Source: Chrysomallon squamiferum (taxonomy: Eukaryota > Mollusca > Gastropoda > Neomphalida > Peltospiridae). From it: 45,000 bases of DNA. Position 1 is the stretch's first letter. Each line of letters opens with the position of its first letter. Positions 10,801 through 20,639 of the stretch are shown in pieces. The notes beneath the pieces were generated by a model. It was given only the letters and a program-made list of their open reading frames with translations, searched no databases and had not been told where the DNA came from. Both the position numbers and the translations under genes were made by a program. Location: NCBI GenBank assembly GCA_012295275.1, contig CM022672.1, positions 9,825,404 through 9,870,403 of the forward strand, given 5' to 3'.

Positions 10801-11094
10801 GAGGTATTCTCAGAGATATTACAGTCTAAAAGATTTACACATGAAAAACATTCAAAAATATTTGTAATAAACTGATTATATATACTAATATATAATTAAA
10901 CAAAAGTAATGTTTTAAACAAAAAAACAACAAATAACTAATAAATAACAATAAACAACCCCCCCCAAAAAATCATTCTTTTGAAAACTCCAGTTGTATAT
11001 ACATATATGATACATACAACAATTTCACAATAAAAAAAAACAGCAGCTCATTATTTTCCCATACTTTATTTTTAGCAAAGTTTGGTTATTGAAG
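10801..11094. other. Unassigned AT-rich DNA
   Basis: No gene or element recognised. Confidence 0.5.
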
Positions 11095-11140
11095 ACTGGT
11101 CTCCTCATCTCCTGCATTCTAACCGTTCACTCTTGAGCTC
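11095..11140 (-). mobile_element. SINE head fragment
   Basis: The plus-strand block CTCCTGCATTCTAACC at 11107-11122 matches CTCCTGCACTCTAACC at 7331-7346 with one mismatch, followed in both by sequence ending in GAGC. This is a second, more decayed copy of the same A-box region. No B box is recognisable. Confidence 0.4.
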
Positions 11141-11159
11141 TTATAAGTGTTTGTTTACA

Positions 11160-11360
11160 TCACTGGATGTTGATTTTAATTAAATTTACTTGAACAGCAG
11201 GTACTTGAGATAAAGTCTTTGACATGTTCCATCTACTCCATTATAAACCTGATATCTAACGAGCCGATTAATGGCTGAAATCAAGAACAATGCATGGCAG
11301 CAGAGTTTTGTGATGGTGGACACGTAGGTACTCATTAATGATCAAATGATTAATGAAAAG
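11160..11360. promoter_or_regulatory. Possible regulatory or conserved non-coding patch
   Basis: A less AT-rich, non-repetitive patch with three copies of ATTAATG (11267-11273, 11334-11340, 11349-11355), a core bound by many homeodomain proteins. A SOX-like ACAAT overlaps an octamer half-site in ACAATGCAT (11287-11295). These short motifs are common by chance in AT-rich DNA. The call rests on clustering and on the contrast with the surrounding simple repeats. Confidence 0.2.
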
Positions 11361-11460
11361 GTTTTGCTTTCCTCTCACTGGTACTGTTTGATTTAATGAT
11401 GTAAAGGTATATAATTAGAGCTAAATGGATGATTAATTTGTCTGTTCTGGTCAAAAGAAG

Positions 11461-11488
<28 letters not shown>
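11461..11488. repeat. Poly(T) run, 28 T
   Basis: Uninterrupted T homopolymer. Confidence 0.95.
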
Positions 11489-11492
<4 letters not shown>

Positions 11493-11595
11493 GGAGAAAG
11501 TTTGTCTGTGTGTTGTGTAGGGAAAATGAATTTTGTTAGTAATGTTGTTTATTGTATGGCACTTTGTTTGTGGTAAACAATGATGTTACCAAATC

Positions 11596-12095
11596 CTTAA
11601 AAAAAGAAAAGAAATAAATAAAGAAAAAAAAAAGATAAGAAAGTTGATTTAGAGAGAGAGAGAACTGTAAAAGAAGAAAAAGAAACAAAGAAAGAAAGAA
11701 AAAATGAAAGAAGGAAAGAAAAGTGAAAAAGGAGAAAGAAATGGAAGAAAAATGAAAGAAAGAAAAGTATAAAAGAAGAAAGAAAACAGAAGAATTGAAA
11801 GTTTATAAAAAGTTAAAAAGAAAAAGTGAAGAAGAAGAAAGAAAAGAGTAGAAGAAATAAAATGGAAGAAAAAGAGAACACTGAAAAAAAAAAATACTTA
11901 AGAACAAGAAAGAAAAGAAAACCTTTAGGAAAATGCTGACTAAGAGAAACAAACAAACAAATCATAAATGAAAAACAAAGACAAACAGAAAAAAGTAAAA
12001 AAAAAAAAAAAAAAAAACCTGAAAGAAATCTTATAAACAACAAAGAAAGAAAACACAAGAACAAAACGATATGCAAACCAAAGAAAACAAAACAA
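11596..12095. repeat. Polypurine (A/G-rich) domain, ~500 bp
   Basis: The plus strand is overwhelmingly A and G: AAAG, GAAA and AAGAAG units, a GAGA stretch near 11652-11662 and a poly(A) run near 11997-12017. Pyrimidines are scattered. Open frames on the minus strand here (phenylalanine- and leucine-rich) are by-products. Confidence 0.85.
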
Positions 12096-12174
12096 CCCTT
12101 AAACAATTCTGAACTAATTTATGTCGAGGACATCTGTACAGGTAAATACAAGAAGACAAGCAGTCAATGAATTA

Positions 12175-12345
12175 AGTTGGGAAACAAGATATATCCATTT
12201 TTTCAAAATGTCTGCTTGTTTGATCAACTGTACATGCTGTTTTGGGAGAAAGGGTAAAACGAGCTCTCTGTCGCTGGTTTATGGCTGAAAAGATCTTACC
12301 TGTATCGTCCCAGCATTCTGGTTTTTAAATATTCCCTCTTTTTAT
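12175..12345 (-). other. Non-repetitive patch with strong donor match
   Basis: The minus strand contains ATGCTGGGACGATACAG followed by GTAAGA, a near-consensus 5' splice site with the exon end at 12300. The ATG lies 17 bases upstream with A at -3, so the patch could be a very short first coding exon (MLGRY plus a split codon). No acceptor or promoter can be shown. On the plus strand the patch has TTTATGG and ATGCAT-type motifs and could equally be a non-coding element. Confidence 0.2.
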
Positions 12346-12570
12346 TGGTTATAAACCATGCATTTATGATGAGGAAAGCAACTGTTTAAAGTACATTCTT
12401 GCTGTTTTTGTTGTTAGTGTTTGCTTTCCGAATTCATAAACACTGTTGAAATAAACACACTATCTTTGTTAATTAGATTAGTAATGATGTTAACTTTCTG
12501 CTTAAATATGTAACAACAGCAGCAACAAATAGTGGTGGAAATAGCTGTGATGGTGAAAGCAATTTTCAGA
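12346..12570. other. Unassigned DNA
   Basis: No feature recognised. Confidence 0.5.
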
Positions 12571-12720
12571 AAGTAGTAACAGTATTTGTAGTAGTAGTAG
12601 TAGTAGTAGTAGTAATAATAGTTGAAGTAGTAGCATTTGTAGAAGTTGTAGTAATTATAGCAGTAGTCATAGTTATATAGTATCAGTATTATTAGTACAA
12701 TTAGTAATATTAGTACTATT
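12571..12720. repeat. GTA trinucleotide domain
   Basis: A perfect (GTA)n core at about 12588-12614 within imperfect GTA/ATA/GTT triplets. Confidence 0.85.
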
Positions 12721-12782
12721 AATAAACAATATCAGTTTCATTTAGGGATAATTTAAACATTTTCAAAGAAAATGATCATCAC

Positions 12783-13029
12783 CATGAATATATCTAATTT
12801 TAAACATACTTATTATGACATTTACTTTAAGCATGACTCAATCTTAAGTTAAAAAAAGTGCACTATACAGTATATGGTATTTCAGAAACTTTGCGTGTAG
12901 AGTGAAAATATGAACACAAACATGGACACATCTAATTTTAAAACATATTCATTATGACCTTTACTCTGTCCATGACAAGATTTACAGTAATTCAAAATAC
13001 GTAACACAGTATATCGTATTTCAAAGAAC
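12783..13029 (+). repeat. Direct duplication, ~108-bp copies, offset 138 bp
   Basis: 12783-12890 matches 12921-13029. Shared blocks include ATCTAATTTTAAA and ATTATGAC. Both copies end in a GTATATSGTATTTCA block. The 72-codon minus-strand frame over 12882-13100 crosses the second copy. Confidence 0.8.
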
Positions 13030-13600
13030 AAAACTCTGCCAGTTGGACAGAAGATATCATTCTGCAGATGTGGATTGCAGAAGATTTTCAGAAAATTCAT
13101 TCACAGAACAATATAAATGTCAGCAAAGCCCAAGATACTACAAAAGTTGTTTGTTTCATTGCAAATCTTTTGACACGTTTGTTAGTTTAGCAAGATAGAT
13201 AGCAGTGTGGATATGTCAGGTATCATCAGGTACACACACATCTCTGTGTATTCAGCTTCAAAAACAAATACAGAAGTCTACAAGCCACGTTTCATACCTG
13301 CAGGGTTTTAGTTAAAAAAAAAATAAAAAAAAATATTTCCTGTAATTCCTGGAAGGTATGTCATGATATAATAGAGATTCCCAGTAGATAGAATAAAATA
13401 TGAAAACTAAAAATTAAGATGAAAAAGATGAATGTTTCACATTAAGAGTCTTTGCAGACTGCGTTTGGTAATGGTTTTATCAGTTTATAAAAAGTATTTA
13501 TTAAATAACCATCTGTTTGATGTAAAGATATACAAGTTAACATAGCTGGATGAAATGTCAGGAAATTAAATATAAATAATCAATTAGTGAAAATATAATC
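13030..13600. other. Unassigned DNA
   Basis: Mostly AT-rich. A stop-free plus-strand run of 42 codons ends at about 13308 in a slightly GC-richer stretch, but it has no start or domain support. Confidence 0.45.
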
Positions 13601-13666
13601 AGAGAGAGTGAGAGAAAGAGAGAGGGTAGGAAACAGTAAGAGAAAAAGAGAGAGTTTTTTTTTTTT
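13601..13666. repeat. GA-rich tract and poly(T)
   Basis: Imperfect GAGA repeats followed directly by a 12-T run (13655-13666). Confidence 0.85.
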
Positions 13667-14284
13667 CATGTTAATGTATAAGCTTTGTTAACAATGTTAT
13701 GTAATGGTGACCTTATTTGTCTTTATTTATAAAAGCTAAAATCTTTAAGGGTAAACAGTACAGTGAAAATGATGATGATGATTATAAAATAATAAATTTT
13801 AATGATATTAAGCATAAATTAGTAAAAAGAAAGAATCACGTTCCTAATGCAAAAAGAAATTGTAATTTTGTGATTTGTAAAAAATATAAAAATATAAAAT
13901 AAAATAAAAATAAATAAATGCATTTCTTTATTAATATAAATCAATTACTTTATGATATAGTTACAGTTTATCTATTTACTTCTCTATCCAGATAATCAAA
14001 AACTACTTCCAAAACATATCTCACAGCTTCTTTTTCACTAACACCAAAAACAAATACTCAAACATTTCCTAACTCTTTTCACTAATATCAAAACAAACCG
14101 TCAGAGATTTCATAAATCTTTTACCCACATCGAAATTACTCCTGCCCAGGAGTACATATTCAACAAAAAAAAAAAAAAAACTCGATCAATATTCACCAAG
14201 CAAGACATGAATTTGATGATGATTAAATCAAATGGACATCAAAGTGAGAAATAATGTTCTGACAAGTAAAAAAACAATTCACAT
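13667..14284. other. Unassigned AT-rich DNA
   Basis: No gene recognised. A 16-A run lies at 14165-14180. The 61-codon plus-strand frame at 13717-13902 is lysine/asparagine-rich, as expected of AT-rich DNA. Confidence 0.5.
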
Positions 14285-14460
14285 GTAATCATCGTGGCTT
14301 TGAAACGTGAACGTGTATGTAACCACCACAATGCTCTGGTGTAATTGTTTCCGCAGTAAATTGATTAGACAGAAACCCATTCCACCACCACCACCACCAG
14401 CAGCAGCATCCCCGCACACGAGATAATTTGTCCTGCCTCACACTTTGTTCTTCAATCACT
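14285..14460. promoter_or_regulatory. CpG-containing non-repetitive patch
   Basis: Several CpGs (AAACGTGAACGTG, TTCCGCAG, CCCCGCACACGAG) in otherwise CpG-poor surroundings. The plus strand has GTAATTGTTTCCGCAG, a good 3' splice-site match ending at 14356. After it one frame stays open for 23 codons, reading polyproline then polyalanine, before TAA. It could be a short terminal exon or a conserved non-coding element that happens to contain CCA and CAG triplets. The two cannot be separated from the sequence alone. Confidence 0.2.
14382..14407. repeat. Short (CCA)n and (CAG)n triplets
   Basis: Six CCA units followed by three CAG units, inside the CpG-containing patch. Confidence 0.9.
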
Positions 14461-14538
14461 GTTTTATTAACTCATCATCAGTGTGCATAATAGGATTCAT
14501 TGCTCAATCATTGCAAGGGAGAGGAAATTATCAATCTG

Positions 14539-14539
<1 letters not shown>

Positions 14540-14588
<49 letters not shown>
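14540..14588. repeat. (AC)24 microsatellite
   Basis: Uninterrupted AC array. It is complementary in orientation to the TG array at 14970-15020. Confidence 0.97.
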
Positions 14589-14593
<5 letters not shown>

Positions 14594-14650
14594 GACGAAC
14601 ATAAGCATTTATGCAGACAAAGACATACAGAGACAAATAAAAACATGCAC

Positions 14651-14653
<3 letters not shown>

Positions 14654-14684
<31 letters not shown>

Positions 14685-14880
14685 TGCACACACGCATGCA
14701 CACACATATATAAGTATATATATGTATGTTTATATGTATATATCTGTATGTGTGTGTATATATGTATATATGCATGTGTGTATATATATATATATATACA
14801 CACATACAAACATAGGCACATATATAGACACAGATATACACACATGCTGTCATGCATGTACACACATTCAGACACATAAA
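14654..14880. repeat. CA/TA/TG compound domain
   Basis: An AC array (about 14654-14681) passes into GCATGCACAC units, TATATGTATG units, a TA array near 14784-14800 and back to CACATA units. Three overlapping open frames on both strands are by-products of the repeats. Confidence 0.9.
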
Positions 14881-14968
14881 CACTAAAGTAATTATAAGTC
14901 CACTTTTAATATCAGTAAAATAATAAACAGTTATAATAACACTTGCCTGACTGTGTTCTGTGTATGTG

Positions 14969-14969
<1 letters not shown>

Positions 14970-15020
<51 letters not shown>
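14970..15020. repeat. (TG)25 microsatellite
   Basis: Uninterrupted TG array. With the AC arrays at 14540 and 14654 it forms a potential inverted pair. Confidence 0.97.
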
Positions 15021-15022
<2 letters not shown>

Positions 15023-15560
15023 TCTGTGTTTACACAAGGATGAAAAAGATAACAACAACACGGGAAAAATTTTATAAATCGTTTACATATTTAACGAGAA
15101 CAAAAAATTAATTATAAAAAAAAAAAGATAAATAAATGTGTGGATGGATAAAAATTTACAAGAGAATATGTAATAATTGCAAAAACAAATACTGGTTTTA
15201 GATGCAGCTTTGAGAAAACACAGCACACAATATGGTTCATCCTGGGCTCAATTAACCTTAAAGTTAACCCTTTATCTGATGACAAATTAAATTTCTCTCT
15301 TTTTAAAGAACATTTAATTTCTTGTAAACAGTACTGATGGGAAATGATTCCTGCTAATGTTATGGTTATTGTTTTTTGGAAATTGTGTTTTTCAGTAACT
15401 AATCCCTAACTTATTAACTAACCAAATAAAGTCAAACTGTACTAGCTGGGTTTATACTCAGGAGAAAAAGACTTAACCTTGTTCTCACAATAATAAACCT
15501 AGAGGAAAAACAGACATGGGAAAAGGTAAATAATGTAGGAGAAGAAATAACAACTCAACC
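15021..15560. other. Unassigned AT-rich DNA
   Basis: No gene or element recognised. Confidence 0.5.
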
Positions 15561-15660
15561 CCCAAAACCAAAAAAAAAACAAAAAAAAACAAAACAAAAA
15601 TAAAATTGAAATAATAATAATAATAATAAAAAAAATAATAATAAAATAAAATAAAATAAA

Positions 15661-15724
<64 letters not shown>

Positions 15725-15930
15725 TAAAATAAAAATAATATTATAATAATAATAATAATAATAATAATAGTAATAATAATAATAAATGTAATAAAAACAA
15801 GACGATAATAACAACAGTACATTTAAAATAATAATAATAACAGTAAGAATAAGAAAAAACAAAAACAAAAAGAAACAAATAAGAAAAAGAAAGAAAGAAA
15901 AGAAGAAGAAGAAAAAGAATATAATGAAGA
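15561..15930. repeat. AAT/AAAAC/AAG low-complexity domain, ~370 bp
   Basis: A-rich start, then two AAT arrays (about 15662-15720 and 15743-15785) joined by AAAAT units, then AAGAAG units. The plus strand is nearly T- and A-only with almost no C or G. Confidence 0.95.
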
Positions 15931-16215
15931 AAATCAAGGTTAATTAGTTATTTTGGATGCCTGTAACAGAATTTTATGATGTCTGAATGTTTTGGCAGTG
16001 ATATATGTAAACCTCAGAAAACAATTAACATAGCATATGTACAACTAACTGACAATGGCATTTTTAATATAAATATTTACATATGAAAGCAAGTAATGTT
16101 ATCTAGAGAACTGAAAACAAAATTAAAAAATAAATGTTAGTGAAAAAAAGGTAGAAAAAGCATCAACAAACAACAAAACAATTATTGAAAAAAAAGAAGA
16201 AAAAAGAAAGCCCAA
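15931..16215. other. Unassigned AT-rich DNA
   Basis: No feature recognised. Confidence 0.5.
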
Positions 16216-16216
16216 C

Positions 16217-16252
<36 letters not shown>
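16216..16252. repeat. (AAT)12 microsatellite
   Basis: Perfect trinucleotide array. Confidence 0.95.
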
Positions 16253-16454
16253 TGTAATAGATAAATAAAAAATAGAATAAAATATTGTTCAGTGTTACAC
16301 ATAATGCAGTGTGTCAAACACCATCCAATAATGTAAATAAAAGAAAACAAAATTTTTCATAAAATCAGATACACACACACACAAAAACACATACAAACAC
16401 ATACATATAAAACCTCTTTAAGAAACAACAAAGAAAAAGAGATAATTTTGATGT
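16253..16454. other. AT-rich DNA with a CA-rich stretch
   Basis: Only a short imperfect CA/CATA run at about 16369-16405. Confidence 0.5.
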
Positions 16455-16860
16455 AATATAATTCTCAGTAAAACATAAAATTCTGGTATGAGTCTGTATA
16501 TATTGGTAAAACACAATTTTATGCTTTACGCATGTCAATATACTAAAACCTCACAGCAAGTGTATATCTGTGTATCTGTCAGTAACTGAAACATGGAATA
16601 TGTCTTTGTTAATAAAAAAAACATCAAAAAAAAAAATTTTTACATATGTTTCTCAGTAAAACATAACGTTATAAAAATGTACGTGTTTGTCAATAACTGA
16701 AAGTTTATGGTTTGTGCGTGTTTCTCAGTAAAACACAACACTACGGATGTGTGTGTTTGCCAATAAATTGTAAATTTATGATTTGTTTGTGTTTTTTTTT
16801 GTCAATGCAATAAAAACACAACATTATGATTAACAAATGTGTTTGCCAGTGTAATAATAC
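16455..16860 (+). repeat. Minisatellite, ~70-bp unit
   Basis: Five or six degenerate copies. Conserved cores are TCTCAGTAAAACA and GTGTTTGTCAATAACTGAAA. The clearest copies start near 16650, 16722 and 16790. Spacing becomes irregular at the 5' side. Confidence 0.7.
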
Positions 16861-17267
16861 TCATATCCAACAGCTGTAATTCAATAAACAGGTTAATAAT
16901 AAATGAGATAATGTTAGATAAAAGAAGTCATATTATAGCAGACTGCAGCTTCAAACATTCATGTTTATTTGCTGTGTGAAATTATGTTTCTGCTTCAGCA
17001 CTTTTGAAAACAGCTTCGACTGTGATCAGGTTCGTAATAAACTGTGGAATACCTTCTGTTTTAAACTGTTTATGCAGGAAAAATACTTGCTGGTTTGGAA
17101 GATGGTATCATAAAACTGAACAGAAGATCTTTCAAGTACTCTCTATTAGAAAACAAAACCGCAAAAGAAATTAGAAGATAAAAGAAATGACGAAAATTAG
17201 AAAGTGTCATGTTAGATATTAAAAATAAAATATTCCTTTCTGAAGAACTGCATAATGTTAATAATTA
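16861..17267. other. Unassigned, slightly GC-richer DNA
   Basis: A plus-strand frame is stop-free for 64 codons (about 16981-17172) without an ATG near its start. It is rich in Lys, Arg, Cys and Trp. Runs of this length are expected by chance in the window, so it is not called as a gene. Confidence 0.45.
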
Positions 17268-17294
17268 TTTTTTTTTTTTTTTTTTTTTTTTTTT
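17268..17294. repeat. Poly(T) run, 27 T
   Basis: Uninterrupted T homopolymer, followed after CA by a further T-rich stretch. Confidence 0.95.
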
Positions 17295-17884
17295 CATTTT
17301 TTTTTTATTTTACAAAAAAATGTTCAGTACTTACGATAGTTTAACAGTATACTAGTCAAAAAAGTTAAGGGCCACTTGAACACTGTGTTCAGTACTATTT
17401 TTCAGTGAAACAAAAACTATATAATAACTGTTGGAACAGCTGACTTATAGATGTCACTTATACCGTCATTTCATAATACCACAGGCCTAACATTTATTTC
17501 TTAATTTTTCTTTTTTACATTTTATAAAAGTTAACTAATGAACATTTCTACAGCTTCTTGATGTTGTGTTAGTAAATTTACAATGAAGAGACTTCAAATG
17601 TGTTTTTTGGTTTTTCTTAATATGGTCATTTAATAATGAGTTTGTTATCAGGTGGTTTTTATTTTATTATTTATTTTTTTAATGTATCTTTAAAATTTTA
17701 ATAATAATGGACAATTTTGTAATTAATATTGTGTTCTGTTCTTGTTTTGTTATACCAGAACAATTCAGATGTCACACAATAATCAGTTTAGATAACTGTA
17801 ATATTTTATAAAAAATACAGAAATATGTTAACAAACCAAAAAAGAATATTTAAAATAAAACCTCCCCAACAACCCCCCCTCAAA
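17295..17884. other. Unassigned AT-rich DNA
   Basis: No gene. CTAGTCAAAAAAGTTAAGGG at 17354-17373 looks a little like a DNA-transposon end, but no matching inverted end was found. Confidence 0.5.
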
Positions 17885-17915
17885 AAAACAACAACAACAA
17901 AACAAAACAAAAAGA
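17885..17915. repeat. Short CAA-rich tract
   Basis: Four CAA units and AAAAC units after a CCCCCC stretch. Confidence 0.8.
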
Positions 17916-17956
17916 AAGCCCAATAACATCCAAAATTAATCCATTGACAAATATGA

Positions 17957-18349
17957 AGAAAACAAGTCCTGACATTGTTTATACTAAACACTGATCTTGG
18001 TCCATCCCTGCCCCATATCAAGATTATCTAGCATCAGGATATCCCCCAGCACAGAATCCCAACACCTGTTAAAACAATGTACTAGTCCAGTGGCTTCACA
18101 TCAAGTTCTCCAATCAGTCTTGTGTTTGGCCTGTTCCGTGGTCTAATGTTCCATAGCAATGTGATTTGCCTTACAGGATTACACATGAAAATGGTATTCT
18201 CCAAAGCAGGAAATGTCCAATTCTTATCTTGAATAAAAAGGTTTGTGCATGATAAAATCGGTAATTATGTTTGTCCCAACATTCCAGTGAAACGACTGGC
18301 CAAACTGGACATTGTCCAGCGTCCAGAACACTGCAGTAAATGGTTATGA
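17957..18349 (+). pseudogene. Coding-like GC-richer frame with few stops
   Basis: One plus-strand frame reads from about 17957 to the TGA at 18347 with internal stops only at 18029, 18083 and 18230. Its open segments have ordinary protein-like composition, for example GNYVCPNIPVKRLAKLDIVQ near the end. I recognise no domain. The patch is clearly less AT-rich than either side, which itself lowers stop frequency, so the evidence is modest. The minus strand is also open from 18360 to 18171. It may be a decayed transposon frame, an old processed gene or a chance effect of composition. Confidence 0.18.
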
Positions 18350-18436
18350 CAAGAAAATGTCTTGTGAAAAACAGTGTATATAAAACATGTTTGAAGTAAA
18401 CAGAAATGTACTCATAATTGAAGTAGTTGGAGAAAA

Positions 18437-18474
<38 letters not shown>

Positions 18475-18512
18475 AATAATAATAATAATAAAAAAAACAA
18501 TAACAATAACTT
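18437..18512. repeat. (ATG)n then (AAT)n microsatellite
   Basis: About twelve perfect ATG units pass into AAT units at 18473 and then imperfect AAC/AAT units. Confidence 0.95.
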
Positions 18513-18617
18513 AACAATAATAATAATAACAGCACTAAGAAGAAGAATAATAAGCATAAAGAGGAAAAAAACAAAAAATAAATTTAAATTAACTTTACCC
18601 AGATCTTTTTTATTTTT

Positions 18618-18646
18618 AATATATATATATATATATATTTTTTTTT
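18618..18646. repeat. (TA)n plus poly(T)
   Basis: About ten TA units followed by T-rich sequence. Confidence 0.9.
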
Positions 18647-18863
18647 AACACTGGAGACAAAAAGCCTGCACATACTTGATACTGCACACATGTTCAACTG
18701 TAGATTATTTACACAGCTATTTCATCATAGATGTACACACTTACACAGCTTAAATCATGGGTGTTTAAGTTTTCTGAAAAATATATGGCTTTTAATACAT
18801 ATTTTTAATATAATAAAGTTTTATTTTATTTTTTAACTTGTTCTTTCTTTCTACCTTTATTTC

Positions 18864-18864
<1 letters not shown>
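18647..18864. other. Unassigned DNA
   Basis: No feature recognised. Confidence 0.5.
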
Positions 18865-18920
<56 letters not shown>

Positions 18921-18921
18921 T
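18865..18921. repeat. (TTA)19 microsatellite
   Basis: Perfect trinucleotide array. The leucine-rich open frame across it is a by-product. Confidence 0.97.
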
Positions 18922-19159
18922 TATGTTATTGTTGTATTACTGTTATCATTAAGGTTGGTGCTAATTTTTGAATTTTTTTATTTTCAGTGTCATCTGACAC
19001 AGTATAAATATCTAAAGCAGATTAATAATAATACAGTTTCACTTTTTCAATCCCTTACAATATGTATTGCATAGAGATAATAGTTTTATGTTCAGATATG
19101 ATTAAATTTATCCACACTCCAAAAGCAGATCCACAATTCATAAAAGTGACTGATGTCAA
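18922..19159. other. Unassigned AT-rich DNA
   Basis: No feature recognised. Confidence 0.5.
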
Positions 19160-19200
19160 AAATAAATAAATAAATAAACAAATAAATAAATAAATAAATA
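19160..19200. repeat. (AAAT)10 microsatellite
   Basis: Tetranucleotide array with one C interruption. Confidence 0.95.
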
Positions 19201-19655
19201 CAGACTGAGGATATCTTATCCAAAACTTTGAAATCTGAAAAGCTCAAAAATACTAAACTTTTTCTGAGCTGCAGAAAGAATGATGATATCTTATAGCTTT
19301 TAGATTGTTTTGCATACACAAATGTTATTTTATGCACAAAATAATTAAAAACTTTGTATAAACAATCTTGCAGATTATTTGTATAAGCTGTATATGAAAT
19401 ATAATAGATTCTATTTTCAAATCCAAAACAATTTCAGTTCCAAGCACTCTGGGATAAGAGATAAGTATACAGTACAAAACTGAAAGGATCAGCATGTTAA
19501 CAGGAAATATAGAACCATACTCAATTATAAAGGAGATTAATTATATACTTGTAAACAGTTGATAGGCAATTAAAAATAATTGGATGTTAATAATTATGAA
19601 AATATCTGTCAAGTTTTTGGTTGCAGGCATACAGAATACAAAATATATGTATATA

Positions 19656-19658
<3 letters not shown>
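19201..19658. other. Unassigned AT-rich DNA
   Basis: No gene or element recognised. Confidence 0.5.

Positions 19659-19706
<48 letters not shown>
19659..19706. repeat. (GT)24 microsatellite
   Basis: Uninterrupted GT array. Confidence 0.97.
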
Positions 19707-19710
<4 letters not shown>

Positions 19711-19735
19711 AAAATATAATATTCATGCAAATCAT

Positions 19736-19945
19736 TTTTTTTTTTATATTAAAATTCTACAACAACCAATATCTGACAAATTTTGTTTTATATACATAGT
19801 AGTTTAATCTATTTTCTCTTCTTTTTTAAATCTTTCTTCTTTTTTTTTTTTTATATTTAAATACTGTAACAACAAATATGTGACAAATTTTTTCTTTTTT
19901 ATATGTAGCAGCATGATTTATTTCCTCCACTTTCTTTTTTTTCTC
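19736..19945 (+). repeat. Direct duplication, offset ~107 bp
   Basis: Copies at about 19736-19830 and 19843-19945. Both have a T run, then AACAACMAATATSTGACAAA, a T-rich stretch and a pyrimidine-rich end (TTTTCTCTTCTT against TTTCCTCCACTTTC). Confidence 0.7.
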
Positions 19946-20116
19946 ACCTCCAGCTCAGAACTGATACAATTAAAAAATGATTATAAAACTATAAAGTGCT
20001 CAAATCAGATTAGCCTATGGAGGACTAATTCAAAGAATTTTAAATGGAAGATTGCATATTTTAAATTATATTTAATCAAACTTAACATTTTGTCAATGGA
20101 CGTTTGAAAAAAAAAA
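19946..20116. other. Unassigned AT-rich DNA
   Basis: No feature recognised. Confidence 0.5.
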
Positions 20117-20162
20117 TGTGTTTGTGTGTGTTTGTGTGTGTTTGAGTGTGTGTGTGTGTATA

Positions 20163-20212
<50 letters not shown>

Positions 20213-20218
20213 TGAGTG
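20117..20218. repeat. TG-rich microsatellite with TTTG interruptions
   Basis: About 100 bp of TG units broken by TTTG and TATA. The longest clean TG run is at about 20175-20209. Confidence 0.95.
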
Positions 20219-20220
20219 TA

Positions 20221-20578
20221 TGGCAATATAAGCATTTGTAGCAGCAGTAATAACAGTTGCAGTTGCAATAGCAGAAAAAACAATAGTAATAACATTAGTG
20301 TTGGTGGCATTGTGAATATAATGGCAATAACAGTTGCAACATTTGTAACACAGTAGTAAAAGCAATAGCAGAAGTACAATAGTAGTAACAGTAGTAATCA
20401 TAGTAGTAAAGCAGTAACAGAGGTGATAATAGTAGTTGTAGCAGTGGTAATAATTGTAGTTGTAGCAGTGATAAAAGTGGTTGTAACAGTATTAGTAGTA
20501 GTGGTAGTAGTGGTTGTTGTAGTAATATCAGTATTAGTAGTAGTGTTGATAGTAGTAGTAGTACTAGTAGTAGTAGTG

Positions 20579-20609
<31 letters not shown>

Positions 20610-20630
20610 AACTGTTAGCTATAATGGTAA
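20221..20630. repeat. GTA/GTT/GTG trinucleotide domain, ~400 bp
   Basis: Imperfect triplets of the form GTN or AGN. The longest perfect TAG core is at about 20580-20608. C is very rare on the plus strand. Stop-free valine-rich (plus) and threonine-rich (minus) frames are by-products. Confidence 0.9.
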
Positions 20631-20639
20631 AAGTGTTAA

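Noticed and set aside
14445-14883. Three long overlapping frames (88-144 codons) on both strands
   Set aside because: All are encoded by CA, TA and TG repeats; His/Thr, Cys/Val and Tyr/Ile periodicity gives this away.
15485-15937. 150-codon minus-strand frame
   Set aside because: Poly-Tyr/poly-Ile/poly-Phe product of the AAT domain.
16981-17175. 64-codon stop-free plus-strand run
   Set aside because: No start codon near its beginning, no splice support; with this base composition dozens of such runs are expected by chance in 45 kb.
17354-17373. Possible DNA-transposon terminal repeat
   Set aside because: No inverted partner or transposase frame found in the surrounding kilobases.
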